64,000 nucleotides of DNA from Enterococcus songbeiensis (GCF_005405265.1 NZ_BJDS01000008.1:1-64000); one strand, 5' to 3'; shown: positions 1 through 8,936, numbered from the stretch's first letter. A program made the numbers and translations. Notes: a model not told the origin generated them from the letters alone.

Positions 1-25
1 TTTCACTCCTCAAATCATTAGTTCT

Positions 26-44
26 ACACAAGAAAATCTTGTGT
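26..44. repeat. Perfect 8-bp inverted repeat
   Basis: ACACAAGA and TCTTGTGT are separated by three bases. In minus-strand RNA this would be a hairpin between the polymerase remnant's stop codon and a GAGGAG ribosome-site-like element at 9-14 that appears to serve a gene lying beyond the left edge. There is no T-run, so it is not a convincing terminator. Confidence 0.4.
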
Positions 45-59
45 GCCTAACCTTTTCAG

Positions 60-146
60 TTAGGAACGTTTCGCACCGTAAAAACTTTTGACATCGATAA
101 ACAAAATATCGCGAACGGGTTCTTGTGTGTAATCGATGGTTCTCAT
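60..146 (-). pseudogene. Truncated Y-family DNA polymerase (UvrX/UmuC-like) N-terminal remnant
   Basis: Read on the minus strand, an ATG at 146 follows a good ribosome site (AAGAGGTG) and encodes only 28 residues before a stop at 60-62. The stretch DILFIDVKSFY at residues 12-22 is the first catalytic motif of Y-family translesion polymerases such as UvrX, where the Asp is a metal ligand and the aromatic pair follows. In intact genes this opens a protein of about 400 residues. Here the reading becomes GAKRS and ends, so palm, fingers and the rest are missing. An SOS-box-like site lies just upstream, as expected for such genes. I see the motif and stop directly. That it is a decayed polymerase is inferred. 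A designed short peptide is the unlikely alternative. Confidence 0.6.
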
Positions 147-170
147 GTGTTTCACCTCTTCTTAATTATA

Positions 171-184
171 CGAACGTACGTTTG
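171..184 (-). promoter_or_regulatory. LexA (SOS) box-like operator
   Basis: The site CGAACGTACGTTTG matches the Gram-positive LexA consensus CGAAC-N4-GTTCG at nine of ten fixed positions. It sits 25 bases upstream of the minus-strand polymerase remnant, the usual place for a LexA operator. It is also about 150 bases upstream of the divergent gene that starts at 333, so it could affect that promoter too, though this is less likely. Confidence 0.6.
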
Positions 185-332
185 CTTTTGTAAAGCGAAC
201 AAAAGGTAAAGTTTGATTTTTTTGAAAGAAAGATAGTCAGAAAATGGTGTAAATCGTTTTTCTTTATGAATAGTTGTAAGCGTGTTACACTTTTATTGTA
301 GAATTTAAAGCTATCCAAGGAGGGATCGTTAC

Positions 333-1454
333 ATGACAAAAATTGGGAAGAAATTATTGTCACAATTAACATCAGAAGGCGTAGAGGGACCCTTTGTCAC
401 CATTATGCTGAATACTCACGTGGGGCATCAAAACGTAGAAAAGGATCAAATCAAGTTGAAAAACTTTGCGAAAGAAGCAAAAAAACGGTTTGATAAAAAA
501 TATCCTGAAAAAGATTGGACGGTGTTCCAAAAAAATGTAGATGCGTTATTGGCGGATCAATCCTTTTGGCGCAGCGGCACGACCAGTGTGGCAATCATTC
601 TTACCGAAAGTGACTGTTATATCCATCGTTTGAGTATTTCAGTTGATGATCAATACTATGTAGGCAATCTTCCTTACATTTTAGCTATCATCAAAAATGC
701 TCAATTTAATTATACTTATTATTTACTGGGATTGAATCGTGATTCCATTAAGCTGTATTTTGTTGACAATAAAATTGTTAAAGAAGTGGAACTGCCAGAA
801 GGGGCACCTGTGGATGTTCCCACGGCACTTGGCGATGAATTGACTGGTGGAAGCTTGAATTACAGCTCTCAAGGCAGTCGGAATGGCTCCAAAGAAGGCG
901 TTGCTTATCATGGCGTAAATGCAAAAGATGAAGAAGTAGAAATTGACTGGGTAAATTATTATCAAGCAGTTGATACTTTCTTTAAAGATGAATTTAACAA
1001 TGAAGAAAATTCCCCGCTTTATCTTTATGCGTTGCCGGAAAATCAAACGATGTTCAAAAAATATGCGAAAACCCCTTATTATTGCAGTGATGCGGCTGTG
1101 TCGGCTTCTCCTGCACAACTTTCTATTCAAGAAATCAAGAATGGCGCAGAGCAGCTGACAGAAGCATTGGCGAAAAAAGAAATGGCTGAATATCAAAAAT
1201 TGATGGATCGAAAATTTATCGATCAATTAGTCGATATCAAGTTAGCAGCTACAGAAGGGCGTATCTCTCATCTTTTCATCGCAACAGCCAATCTGGTAGA
1301 TGGATTTGGAGAAGATGTCGATACGGAATATGATCGGCGCCAAGTATTGAATACGATGGCAGATGAAGTGGTGAAAAACGGCGGACAAGTATTTATTCTT
1401 GATCAAAAAGATGCACCGGATGAAAAAAGTCTCGTTGCGATCTTGCGCTATTGA
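333..1454 (+). CDS. baeRF-like (bacterial release-factor-like) protein
   Basis: A 373-residue soluble protein without signal peptide or membrane segments. The layout resembles bacterial proteins related to archaeo-eukaryotic release factor 1 (baeRF families): an N-terminal part with FVTIMLNTH, a central alpha/beta part, and a C-terminal segment GRISHLFIATA near residues 309-319 followed by VFILDQKD, which recalls the eL30e-like domain of that family. These proteins are thought to act on ribosomes or stalled translation, but this function is not established for this family. The start ATG has AAGGAGGG eight bases upstream. It is monocistronic, ends in an intrinsic terminator, and is divergent from the SOS-controlled remnant. 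I am fairly sure it is a real gene, less sure of the family. Confidence 0.7.
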   Translation: MTKIGKKLLSQLTSEGVEGPFVTIMLNTHVGHQNVEKDQIKLKNFAKEAKKRFDKKYPEKDWTVFQKNVDALLADQSFWRSGTTSVAIILTESDCYIHRLSISVDDQYYVGNLPYILAIIKNAQFNYTYYLLGLNRDSIKLYFVDNKIVKEVELPEGAPVDVPTALGDELTGGSLNYSSQGSRNGSKEGVAYHGVNAKDEEVEIDWVNYYQAVDTFFKDEFNNEENSPLYLYALPENQTMFKKYAKTPYYCSDAAVSASPAQLSIQEIKNGAEQLTEALAKKEMAEYQKLMDRKFIDQLVDIKLAATEGRISHLFIATANLVDGFGEDVDTEYDRRQVLNTMADEVVKNGGQVFILDQKDAPDEKSLVAILRY

Positions 1455-1494
1455 TTGCTGAATCCTTCATTTTTCAAGAAAGACTGATCTCTTG

Positions 1495-1531
1495 CCTGCT
1501 TTTCTTTGTGGAAAGCAGGTAGTTATTTTTT
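1495..1531 (+). terminator. Intrinsic terminator of the baeRF-like gene
   Basis: An 8-bp stem CCTGCTTT/AAAGCAGG with a 9-base loop, followed by a T-rich run. Confidence 0.8.
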
Positions 1532-1630
1532 AATTAGTAGATTTATTAATAAAATTTCATTCGCTGAGACTGAAAAAGTTATTAAATAATTCATAATTTG
1601 CTAAAAAGATTAGCCAGAAACAAATTAGTG

Positions 1631-1763
1631 TGGTACAATACTTTATGTAGTATTTGTTACGGTAATTTATGGTAAGCTTGTTTCATTTTAAAACATCTTC
1701 CACATTTTCACCCGATACAAGTAATTGCAAATATGTGTATCAAACACAAGGAGGATTTTTATT
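1631..1763 (+). promoter_or_regulatory. Extended -10 promoter and long leader of the cold-shock gene
   Basis: TGGTACAAT at 1631-1639 fits an extended -10 element (TGN-TACAAT) and no clear -35 is needed. Transcription from here would give a leader of about 115 bases before the cold-shock protein start. Long structured leaders are a known feature of cspA-type genes. I see no other element in the 309 bases between the neighbouring genes apart from the terminator at 1495-1531. Confidence 0.45.
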
Positions 1764-1964
1764 ATGCAAACAGGTACAGTAAAATGGTTCAACTCAGACA
1801 AAGGTTTTGGTTTCATCACTGCTGAAGACGGAAATGACGTATTCGTACATTTCTCAGCTATCCAAGGTGACGGCTTCAAAACTTTAGAAGAAGGCCAAGC
1901 AGTAACATTTGATGTTGAAGACGGTCAACGTGGCCCTCAAGCAACAAACGTTAACAAAGCTTAA
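1764..1964 (+). CDS. cspA: Cold-shock protein (CspA/CspB family)
   Basis: A 66-residue single cold-shock domain that binds single-stranded RNA and DNA and melts RNA structure. The RNP1 motif KGFGFI and RNP2 motif VFVHF are both intact, and length is standard for the family. I chose the ATG at 1764 because AAGGAGG lies ten bases upstream and the protein then starts MQTGTVKWF as in homologues. An in-frame ATG at 1725 would add an unconserved leader. A second, related cold-shock gene is at 37937. Its own promoter, long leader and terminator indicate a monocistronic unit. Confidence 0.95.
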   Translation: MQTGTVKWFNSDKGFGFITAEDGNDVFVHFSAIQGDGFKTLEEGQAVTFDVEDGQRGPQATNVNKA

Positions 1965-1985
1965 TTCTAATTATTGACTTGGAAA

Positions 1986-2015
1986 GTCTGGTGCTTTTGC
2001 ATCAGGCTTTTTTTA
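1986..2015 (+). terminator. Terminator of the cold-shock gene
   Basis: A stem CTGGTGC/GCATCAG (one G-T pair) with a four-base loop, followed by GGC and seven Ts. Confidence 0.8.
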
Positions 2016-2092
2016 TACCCAAAAATCGTTTTGCCAGTATTCTTTACCAATTTTTTTAGATGGAGTAAACTAATAAAAAAGGAGGAACAAAC

Positions 2093-2392
2093 ATGGATTC
2101 ATTAACTAAAGATCACCTTTACTCGCAGCAAGCGACGAAAGCGACGCAGATTTTATTCATCCTCACTAGCATTCTTGCACTTGTTTCAATTATTTTTGCC
2201 TTTGTACAAAATTTATGGTGGCTACTTTTATTAGTTGGGATCATGATTTTCTGGTTGGTAGTAAGTAGTGCGCGCAAAAGGATTCCTGTTTACGATTTGA
2301 CAGAAAAAAAGTTACTTGTCGTGGACAATAAAAAATGGTTGCAGTTTAAGAAAGATTTTCCTAAACAAGTAGCAGCCAATGGAAAAAAATAA
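2093..2392 (+). CDS. Small membrane protein of unknown function
   Basis: A 99-residue protein that I do not recognise. It has two hydrophobic helices, roughly residues 18-38 and 41-59, joined by a short turn, so it should be a hairpin in the membrane with both ends on the same side. The C-terminal 40 residues are basic, and the positive-inside rule places them in the cytoplasm. The ATG follows AAGGAGGA. It stands alone between two terminators. Confidence 0.75.
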   Translation: MDSLTKDHLYSQQATKATQILFILTSILALVSIIFAFVQNLWWLLLLVGIMIFWLVVSSARKRIPVYDLTEKKLLVVDNKKWLQFKKDFPKQVAANGKK

Positions 2393-2419
2393 AAAGATGA
2401 TGCCAGTCATCAAAAAGTA

Positions 2420-2455
2420 GAGGAGAAAGGTAAGTTGCTTTTTCCTCTTTTTTTA
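2420..2455 (+). terminator. Terminator after the small membrane protein
   Basis: A 10-bp stem GAGGAGAAAG/CTTTTTCCTC (one G-T pair) followed by seven Ts. Confidence 0.8.
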
Positions 2456-2549
2456 TTCAAAAATGCAGGCATCTACTTGAAAAGCGCTGAAATGTCTTTG
2501 GGATTTGTAGTATAATGCAAAGGTATATGCAAGGAGGCTACCAGTCAAA

Positions 2550-5318
2550 ATGAAGACGTACGCAATTGTAGATATAGAAACGACGGGGACAGATCCGAAA
2601 GTTGATCGGATCATTCAACTTGGCTGTGTGTTGATTCGAAATGGGCAAGTGATCCAGCGCTTTGCAACAGATGTCAATCCCGATCGTCTTATTCCGAAAC
2701 AAATCGAAAATTTGACGCATATTAGCAATCAGCGGGTAAAAAAAGCCCCTTATTTTGAAGATATCGCTTTAACGATTTACAATTTATTGGCAGATACGGT
2801 TTTTGTCGCCCATAATATTTATTTTGATTACAATTTTTTGAATAAGGAATTGCAACGTTGCGGTGCGCCGGAATTGACGATCCCTGGAATCGATACGGTG
2901 GAGCTGGCACAAATATTTTTGCCAACAGAAATCAGTTTTCGTCTGGGAGATTTGGCGGAAAGTCTGGGCTTGAGCCATGAAAATCCTCATCAGGCAGATA
3001 GTGATGCGGAAGTTACCGGAGCATTATTTTTATATATTGAAGCGATGATTAAGCAACTGCCGGTCATCACAGTGGAGAAAATCGCCGCTTTGAGCAAACC
3101 TTTAGGCATGCAGACCAGCAACTATATTCGCTCATTAGCAAATGAAATGAAACGACACCCGAAACCATTGGACAGTCAACTGGAGGTGGTTAGCGGGATT
3201 GCTTTGCGCAAAAAAAGGCTTACTTACTTTGAGAAAAATTATTTTGCAGAGGATTATCCCAAAAAGAAAAAAGGCAAAGAACATCTTTTTGCCGGAAAGC
3301 TTGCCTTCAGAAAAGATCAGGCACGATTGATGAATTTGGTCTATCGGCATTTTACCGAGACACCGGACAACAAAAATCTGCTGATTGAAGCTGCTACCGG
3401 GATGGGAAAAACGATTGGTTATCTTTTGCCGCTGAATTACGTTGCCACACCGGAACAGCCAGCGATTATCAGTACCGTTTCACTTGTTTTGCAGGATCAA
3501 TTGTTGAAAAAAGACATCCCACTATTGAATCAATTATTTCACCAACCTATCCAAGCAACGGTGATCAAAGGCAATCAGCATTACATCGATTTACAACGCT
3601 TTAAAGCGACATTGCAGCGGCCATTGCCGCAAAAACAATATGCACTGTATCAGTCGGCAGTCTTGGTTTGGTTAACTCAAACAACGACTGGAGATTTTGA
3701 TGAACTAAATCTTATTAGTTTGAACCATCTGCTGTTTAAAGAAATTCACCATCGGGGAGTATCCCATCTGTCTGTCACAGATGAATTTTATGAACAGGAT
3801 TTTTTACGTTATCTGCATCAACGGATGAAGGAGAGCAATTTTCTGATCGTAAATCATGCGCTGTTAGCGCAGGAAAGCTTGCGGGAGAACCCATTGTTGC
3901 CCCGAAGCCCTTATTTAGTTATTGATGAAGCACATCATCTTCCAGATATTTGTGAACGAGTTGCTAGCCAATCGGTTAATTTTGCGGTATTTCATCGAAA
4001 AGCCCAACAACTGTTGGAGCCTACCGGGTTGTTTGCTCGACTTGAAGAATTGTTGGAAGATCAGTCAGAGTGTTTGCGGTTGTTGGCTATTTATCAAGAG
4101 GAGATTCGTTTTTTGGTGGAAAGTCAGGAACTTTTTCTTGAAGCTTTGTCGGAACAAGTATCTTCTGAAAAAGAAACGATTATTACTGCAGATACGTTGC
4201 AGCAACTGTCTTTATCAGATGCCAAAAATATTCAGAAAATCCAATTGTATTATGAAGAAATCGGCGAATTGCAGGCGCAAATTACCGACTATCTTTTGCC
4301 AGATGAAAATAAATGGCTGAAACGGGAGCAGTTTGTTTATACCGAATTGTTGGATTTATTTGAGGAGATGCAACAGCAGGCGATGGTGATGTCACGGTGG
4401 CTGGAAAATTGGCAGGAACGCTATATTCATTGGTTTGTTCCGGGAACGAAGGCGCCGGCTGGAATAATAAAAATCACCGATTTTGAAGCTTCCTTGTTAC
4501 CTCAAACTACGTGGTATCAACGATATGATCGAATCATTTATGTTGGTGGAACGTTGAAAATCGCTGCTGATCGTTTGTATTTTCCTAAAAAAATGGGAAT
4601 ACCGGAAGCACCCTTAAAAATTTTGCCCTCGCCTTTTGATTATAAAGCGCAGGCTCGGATTTTTATTCCTTCAGAAGGAAGCTCGATTCCAGAACTTTCT
4701 TCCGAAGAATATGTGGATTATTTAGTTAAGACTTTGGAAAATCTTTTAAAAGATTTCAATAAGCCGGTGCTGGTATTGTTCACTTCCCACGAAATTTTGC
4801 AAAAAGTTTACGGTCGAATGCACTTGGCGTTTTTAACCAAAGGAAGGGAAATCTTTGCCCAAGGAATTGGTGGTAGCCGGGAAAAAATCTTGAAACGCTT
4901 CAGTCAATCAGATGCGGCAATTTTATTTGGTGCAGATAGTTTTTGGGAAGGAATCGACCTCCCAGGAGATACTTTGCAGCTAGTAATCGTGACCCGCTTG
5001 CCTTTTGAAAATCCTAAACGTCCGGAAGTTCAAGCTAAAAACGCCTTTTTACAGGAAAAAGGAATCAATCCTTTTTTTCAAGAAGCTATTCCAAAAGCGG
5101 CATTGAAATTGCGTCAGGGGTTGGGGCGATTGATTCGCTCCCAACAAGATCGTGGGGTAATGATTTTATTGGATCGTCGACTGCTAACAACGAAATACGG
5201 GAAACGAATCCGGCAAGCACTACCGAAAGAAGCCGTGATCGCAGAGCTGCCGCTTTCAGAAATCACTTCAGAAATGTATAAATTTTTGGATAAATCCTCA
5301 GCAATGGATGAAAATTAG
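2550..5318 (+). CDS. dinG: DinG-family helicase with N-terminal DEDDh exonuclease
   Basis: A 922-residue fusion of a 3'-5' exonuclease and a superfamily 2 XPD-like helicase, the standard Bacillota DinG architecture and length. The exonuclease motif I, DIETTGTD, is at residues 8-15, and its HQADSDA motif is near 150. The helicase has Walker A ATGMGKT near 282-288, DEAH near 459-462 and QGLGRLIRS near 853-861. The four-cysteine iron-sulfur motif of Gram-negative DinG is absent, as is usual in this branch. Its expected role is DNA repair or removal of structured DNA. The start ATG has AAGGAGG upstream. It is followed by ypmB, aspB and asnS, the same order as in Bacillus. Confidence 0.93.
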   Translation: MKTYAIVDIETTGTDPKVDRIIQLGCVLIRNGQVIQRFATDVNPDRLIPKQIENLTHISNQRVKKAPYFEDIALTIYNLLADTVFVAHNIYFDYNFLNKELQRCGAPELTIPGIDTVELAQIFLPTEISFRLGDLAESLGLSHENPHQADSDAEVTGALFLYIEAMIKQLPVITVEKIAALSKPLGMQTSNYIRSLANEMKRHPKPLDSQLEVVSGIALRKKRLTYFEKNYFAEDYPKKKKGKEHLFAGKLAFRKDQARLMNLVYRHFTETPDNKNLLIEAATGMGKTIGYLLPLNYVATPEQPAIISTVSLVLQDQLLKKDIPLLNQLFHQPIQATVIKGNQHYIDLQRFKATLQRPLPQKQYALYQSAVLVWLTQTTTGDFDELNLISLNHLLFKEIHHRGVSHLSVTDEFYEQDFLRYLHQRMKESNFLIVNHALLAQESLRENPLLPRSPYLVIDEAHHLPDICERVASQSVNFAVFHRKAQQLLEPTGLFARLEELLEDQSECLRLLAIYQEEIRFLVESQELFLEALSEQVSSEKETIITADTLQQLSLSDAKNIQKIQLYYEEIGELQAQITDYLLPDENKWLKREQFVYTELLDLFEEMQQQAMVMSRWLENWQERYIHWFVPGTKAPAGIIKITDFEASLLPQTTWYQRYDRIIYVGGTLKIAADRLYFPKKMGIPEAPLKILPSPFDYKAQARIFIPSEGSSIPELSSEEYVDYLVKTLENLLKDFNKPVLVLFTSHEILQKVYGRMHLAFLTKGREIFAQGIGGSREKILKRFSQSDAAILFGADSFWEGIDLPGDTLQLVIVTRLPFENPKRPEVQAKNAFLQEKGINPFFQEAIPKAALKLRQGLGRLIRSQQDRGVMILLDRRLLTTKYGKRIRQALPKEAVIAELPLSEITSEMYKFLDKSSAMDEN

Positions 5319-5340
5319 CGGTATGGAAACAAAAAAATCT

Positions 5341-5348
5341 GCTATAAT
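5341..5348 (+). promoter_or_regulatory. Extended -10 promoter upstream of ypmB
   Basis: TGCTATAAT is an extended -10 element with a perfect TATAAT, about 100 bases before the ypmB start. No good -35 is visible. A 7-bp inverted repeat (AGCTGAC/GTCAGCT at 5376-5382 and 5398-5404) lies in the resulting leader and has no T-run. Confidence 0.5.
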
Positions 5349-5449
5349 GAATAACAACAATTTGTTGAAGACCTGAGCTGACTTTATGTTGTTACCCGTC
5401 AGCTAGGGACATAAAATTCAGCGCCAAAAAAGGAACAAGGAGTAATGTA

Positions 5450-5944
5450 GTGAGCAAAGACAAAAGCAAACGACAGGAAGTTATTTTAATCATCTTAGCT
5501 AGTGTGTTGGCGGCAATTCTTTTGTTTGGCGGTATTTTTTATACTCGGGCAACCCGTCCTTTAAGACAAGCAGAAAAAGAAGCGACGGCCATGGCAAAAA
5601 AATATACGGATCTTGAAGAGGTGGACCAATTTTATTGGTTTACCCGGGAGAAAACCTATTTTAGTTTGACTGGCAAAAATAAAAAAGGCCAGCAAATTGC
5701 TGTAATCATTCCAAAAGATGGAAAGAAAATCACGCTGTTGGCACAAAAAGATGGAATCACAGAGGATGCGGCAAAGGCGATGGTCGCAAAAACCTATCCA
5801 AAAGAATCCGTGGAAAAGGCCAGTCTGGGAATTTTTGAGGACGAACCGGTTTGGGAAATCGTCACACGAACATCTAAGGGAGTTAATTATTATTTAATTG
5901 CGTTTGAAAATGGTGAAGAGATTAAAACAATCACGAACGTTTAA
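5450..5944 (+). CDS. ypmB: YpmB-like membrane-anchored protein
   Basis: A 164-residue protein with a single N-terminal membrane helix (about residues 10-30) and an extracellular domain that resembles the YpmB/DUF5590 family, built of PepSY-like folds. Its place between dinG and an aspB-type aminotransferase matches B. subtilis ypmB. Its function is not known. A GTG start at 5450 is chosen with AAGGAG upstream. The stop is 18 bases before the next start, so the two are co-transcribed. Confidence 0.8.
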   Translation: MSKDKSKRQEVILIILASVLAAILLFGGIFYTRATRPLRQAEKEATAMAKKYTDLEEVDQFYWFTREKTYFSLTGKNKKGQQIAVIIPKDGKKITLLAQKDGITEDAAKAMVAKTYPKESVEKASLGIFEDEPVWEIVTRTSKGVNYYLIAFENGEEIKTITNV

Positions 5945-5962
5945 TTTGAAAGGGTGAAGGGT

Positions 5963-7153
5963 ATGAAACTTTCGCAACGAGCGGAGAAATTAGAGCCATC
6001 AGTAACGCTAGCAGCGTCTACTAAAGCAAAGGCGTTGAAAGCACAAGGGAAAGATATTTTAAGTTTGACCGTCGGGGAACCGGATTTTATTACGCCTAAA
6101 AATATTCAACAAGCAGCAATCCGTGCCATTGAAAGCGGCAAAGCCAGTTTTTACACGCAATCTGCAGGTATCCCTGAGCTTAGACAAGCTGTCGTTTCGT
6201 GGATCAAGAAAAATTATGGCCTTGAATACGAAGTAAAGCAAACTATTGTAACAGATGGGGCCAAATTTGCTCTCTACACGCTGTTTCAAGCAATTCTGGA
6301 TCCGGAAGATGAGGTTATCATTCCTGTTCCTTATTGGGTAAGCTATGGCGAACAGGTCAAGCTGGCACAAGGCGTTCCGGTGTTTGTTGAAGGTCGTCAC
6401 GAGAATAACTTTAAAGTGACCGTTGAACAACTGAAAAAGGCGGTTTCTCCAAAAACGAAAGCCATGATTTTAAATTCACCGTCAAATCCAACAGGAATGA
6501 TTTATACGAAAGAAGAATTGCGGCTGATTGGTGAATGGGCAGTTGCTGAAAATATTTTGATCATTGCTGATGATATTTATGGCAATCTTGTGTATAACGG
6601 AAATACCTTTACCCCAATCGCCACAATTTCTGAAGCAATCCGCAAACAAACGATTATCATCAACGGTGTTTCTAAAACGTATGCTATGACTGGTTGGCGG
6701 ATCGGTTTTGCAGTGGGCAACGAGACTGTTATTCAAGCAATGATTGATATCGCTTCGCAATCCACCAGCAATCCGACCGCAGTGAGTCAATATGCAGCAG
6801 CTGAAGCGTTAAATGGTCCGCAAGATTCTGTAGAGATCATGCGCAAAGCGTTTGAAGAACGATTGAACAAATTATATCCCTTGATTACGGCAATTCCAGG
6901 AGTCAAGTTGGACAAACCACAGGGCGCTTTTTATTTATTTCCAAATGTCAAAGAGACGATGACTTTATGCGGCTACTCAGATATCAATGCTTTTGTTGAA
7001 GCAATCTTGGAAGAAGCGGGGGTCGCTCTTGTAACGGGGGCAGGCTTTGGTGCACCGGAAAATCTGCGGATTAGTTATGCAGCAAATTGGGAAACCTTAG
7101 AAAAGGCTGTGGCACGAATCCATTCTTTTGTTGAAAAGAAGCAAGGAAAGTAA
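5963..7153 (+). CDS. aspB: Pyridoxal phosphate-dependent aspartate aminotransferase
   Basis: A 396-residue class I aminotransferase of the Bacillota aspartate type, exchanging amino groups between aspartate and 2-oxoglutarate. The Schiff-base lysine is K238 in SKTYAMTGWRIG. SNPTG near 173-177 contacts the cofactor, and R369 in NLRISYA binds the substrate carboxylate. I chose ATG 5963, which gives MKLSQRAEKLEPS as in homologues, over an in-frame GTG nine bases earlier. It supplies aspartate, the substrate for asparagine and hence for the asparaginyl-tRNA synthetase gene 42 bases downstream. Confidence 0.92.
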   Translation: MKLSQRAEKLEPSVTLAASTKAKALKAQGKDILSLTVGEPDFITPKNIQQAAIRAIESGKASFYTQSAGIPELRQAVVSWIKKNYGLEYEVKQTIVTDGAKFALYTLFQAILDPEDEVIIPVPYWVSYGEQVKLAQGVPVFVEGRHENNFKVTVEQLKKAVSPKTKAMILNSPSNPTGMIYTKEELRLIGEWAVAENILIIADDIYGNLVYNGNTFTPIATISEAIRKQTIIINGVSKTYAMTGWRIGFAVGNETVIQAMIDIASQSTSNPTAVSQYAAAEALNGPQDSVEIMRKAFEERLNKLYPLITAIPGVKLDKPQGAFYLFPNVKETMTLCGYSDINAFVEAILEEAGVALVTGAGFGAPENLRISYAANWETLEKAVARIHSFVEKKQGK

Positions 7154-7195
7154 TAAAATTTCTATGAGTGTATAAATTAGATTGGAGAGACATCA

Positions 7196-8494
7196 GTGGA
7201 GCAAATTCAAATTATTGACGCAAAGAATCATGTAGGTGAAATCGTGAAAATCGGTGCATGGGTAGCAAATAAGCGATCAAGCGGAAAAATCGCTTTTTTA
7301 CAGTTACGAGACGGAACGGCCTATTTTCAAGGGGTAGTCGTTAAAAGCGAAGTATCCGAAGAAATTTTTCAATTGGCAAAAAATTTAAACCAAGAAACAT
7401 CTATTTGGGTGGAAGGTGAAATTCGTGAAGATAGCCGTTCAAAATTTGGCTACGAAATTGGCATCTCCGGCATTGAAGTTGTAGGTGAAAGCCAAGATTA
7501 TCCGATTACGCCAAAAGAACATGGAACAGATTTTTTGATGGATCATCGTCATTTGTGGTTGCGTTCTTCACGGCAACATGCCATCATGCAAATTCGAAAT
7601 GAAATTATTCGTGCAAGTTACGAATTTTTCAACAAAGAAGGATTTATCAAAATCGATCCACCGATTTTAACTGGTTCAGCACCAGAAGGAACGACCGATT
7701 TATTCGAAACCAATTATTTTGATCAAAAGGCGTATCTTTCCCAATCAGGGCAATTATATATGGAAGCTGCAGCAATGGCCTTTGGCAAGGTATTTTCTTT
7801 TGGTCCAACATTCCGGGCAGAAAAATCGAAAACACGTCGTCATTTAATTGAATTTTGGATGATCGAACCAGAAATGGCATTTATGCATCAAGAAGAAAGT
7901 TTAGAAATTCAAGAAAATTATGTAGCTTATCTGGTTCAAAATGTATTGGATCATTGCGATTATGCGCTTCATGTATTAGGGCGGGATCGGGCAGTGTTGG
8001 AAAAATATACGCAATTACCTTATCCACGAATTTCCTATGATGATGCGGTCACTTTATTGAAGAAAAATGGGTTTGAAGATATTGAGTGGGGAGACGACTT
8101 CGGTTCACCTCATGAAACCTTTATTGCCAATTCCTTTGATCAACCGGTGTTCATTTTGAACTATCCAAAAGCGATCAAACCATTTTATATGAAGCCACAC
8201 CCAACCCGAGAAGATCTTGTTATCTGTGCAGATATGATTGCTCCAGAAGGATATGGGGAAATCATCGGCGGTTCTGAACGTGCCACTGATTATGAATATC
8301 TGTTGGAGGAAATCAAGGCGCATGGTTTAGATGAACAGGAATATTCTTGGTACCTTGATTTACGCCAATATGGTTCTGTACCTCATGCTGGATTTGGTCT
8401 GGGCTTGGAACGAACGGTCACGTGGCTTTCAGGTATCGAGCATGTCCGGGAAGCAATACCGTTTCCACGTTTGTTGAATCGTATTTATCCATAA
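7196..8494 (+). CDS. asnS: Asparaginyl-tRNA synthetase
   Basis: A 432-residue class IIb synthetase that charges tRNA-Asn. An N-terminal OB fold (residues about 15-100) recognises the anticodon. Motif 2, [11 protein letters not shown], starts near residue 206, and motif 3, GLGLERT, is near 400. Length and motifs are normal. The start is a GTG with TTGGAGAG upstream. The gap from aspB is only 42 bases, so there is no room for a T-box leader and the gene is probably read from the upstream operon. A strong terminator follows. Confidence 0.96.
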   Translation: MEQIQIIDAKNHVGEIVKIGAWVANKRSSGKIAFLQLRDGTAYFQGVVVKSEVSEEIFQLAKNLNQETSIWVEGEIREDSRSKFGYEIGISGIEVVGESQDYPITPKEHGTDFLMDHRHLWLRSSRQHAIMQIRNEIIRASYEFFNKEGFIKIDPPILTGSAPEGTTDLFETNYFDQKAYLSQSGQLYMEAAAMAFGKVFSFGPTFRAEKSKTRRHLIEFWMIEPEMAFMHQEESLEIQENYVAYLVQNVLDHCDYALHVLGRDRAVLEKYTQLPYPRISYDDAVTLLKKNGFEDIEWGDDFGSPHETFIANSFDQPVFILNYPKAIKPFYMKPHPTREDLVICADMIAPEGYGEIIGGSERATDYEYLLEEIKAHGLDEQEYSWYLDLRQYGSVPHAGFGLGLERTVTWLSGIEHVREAIPFPRLLNRIYP

Positions 8495-8502
8495 ATAAAA
8501 TG

Positions 8503-8542
8503 AAAGCTTTCAAAATCTGTCAGGATTTTGAAAGCTTTTTTC
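8503..8542 (+). terminator. Terminator of the dinG-asnS operon
   Basis: A 15-bp perfect stem AAAGCTTTCAAAATC/GATTTTGAAAGCTTT with a six-base loop, followed by a T-run. Confidence 0.92.
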
Positions 8543-8585
8543 TATATAAGGAATAAAAAGGAATAACTTTTCTCTTATTTAGAAA

Positions 8586-8665
8586 TGGTATACTTGTATA
8601 TACACGATGAGAATATAGATATTATCATGATGATATTTGATAAATGATAATTGGTATGGTATTGT
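8586..8665 (+). promoter_or_regulatory. Promoter region with an operator-like palindrome
   Basis: An extended -10 (TGGTATACT, 8586-8594) and a second possible promoter, TTGATA (8637-8642) with a 17-base spacer to TATTGT (8660-8665), precede the small orphan gene. An 18-bp palindrome with one mismatched pair, ATATTATCATGATGATAT at 8619-8636, abuts the second -35. The AT-rich ATCATGAT core is the style of metal-dependent repressor sites, but I cannot assign a regulator. Confidence 0.4.
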
Positions 8666-8696
8666 AAATATAGGCTAACAGTAAAGGAGTTTTAAA

Positions 8697-8918
8697 ATGA
8701 TTACAAAAACCGCGATTCAAATTGGAAAGAAGTATGAAGTCAAACCTCACGAATTTCACCGTTCATTTGTTGGTGTCGCGAAGGAAATCACTGGAAAAGG
8801 AATCGTGTTTGATGTCGAATATTGTGATATCTGTGATCGAGACAAGGCGACAACAACCGTACTTGCTGATTGTGCCGATGTGAAACAACAAGTAGGAGAA
8901 AAATATTTTTTCAGTTAA
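8697..8918 (+). CDS. Small cysteine-containing protein of unknown function
   Basis: A 73-residue soluble protein that I do not recognise. It has alternating beta-like segments, a central CDICDRD (C-x2-C) and a further cysteine in LADCADV, so it could bind a metal or be redox active. This is not certain. The ATG follows AAAGGAG. It has its own promoter region with a palindrome and its own terminator. Codon use looks like that of the neighbours. Confidence 0.7.
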   Translation: MITKTAIQIGKKYEVKPHEFHRSFVGVAKEITGKGIVFDVEYCDICDRDKATTTVLADCADVKQQVGEKYFFS

Positions 8919-8936
8919 AATCTAGTAAAATTATGC

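Noticed and set aside
723-1226. 167-residue minus-strand open frame inside the baeRF-like gene
   Set aside because: No ribosome site, no recognisable domain and odd composition; it mirrors the plus-strand gene.
3922-4320. 132-residue plus-strand open frame within dinG in another frame
   Set aside because: Lys/Cys/Ile-rich translation without motif; dinG is continuous across it.
7154-7195. Possible T-box leader for asnS
   Set aside because: Only 42 bases separate aspB from asnS, far too short for a T-box riboswitch.
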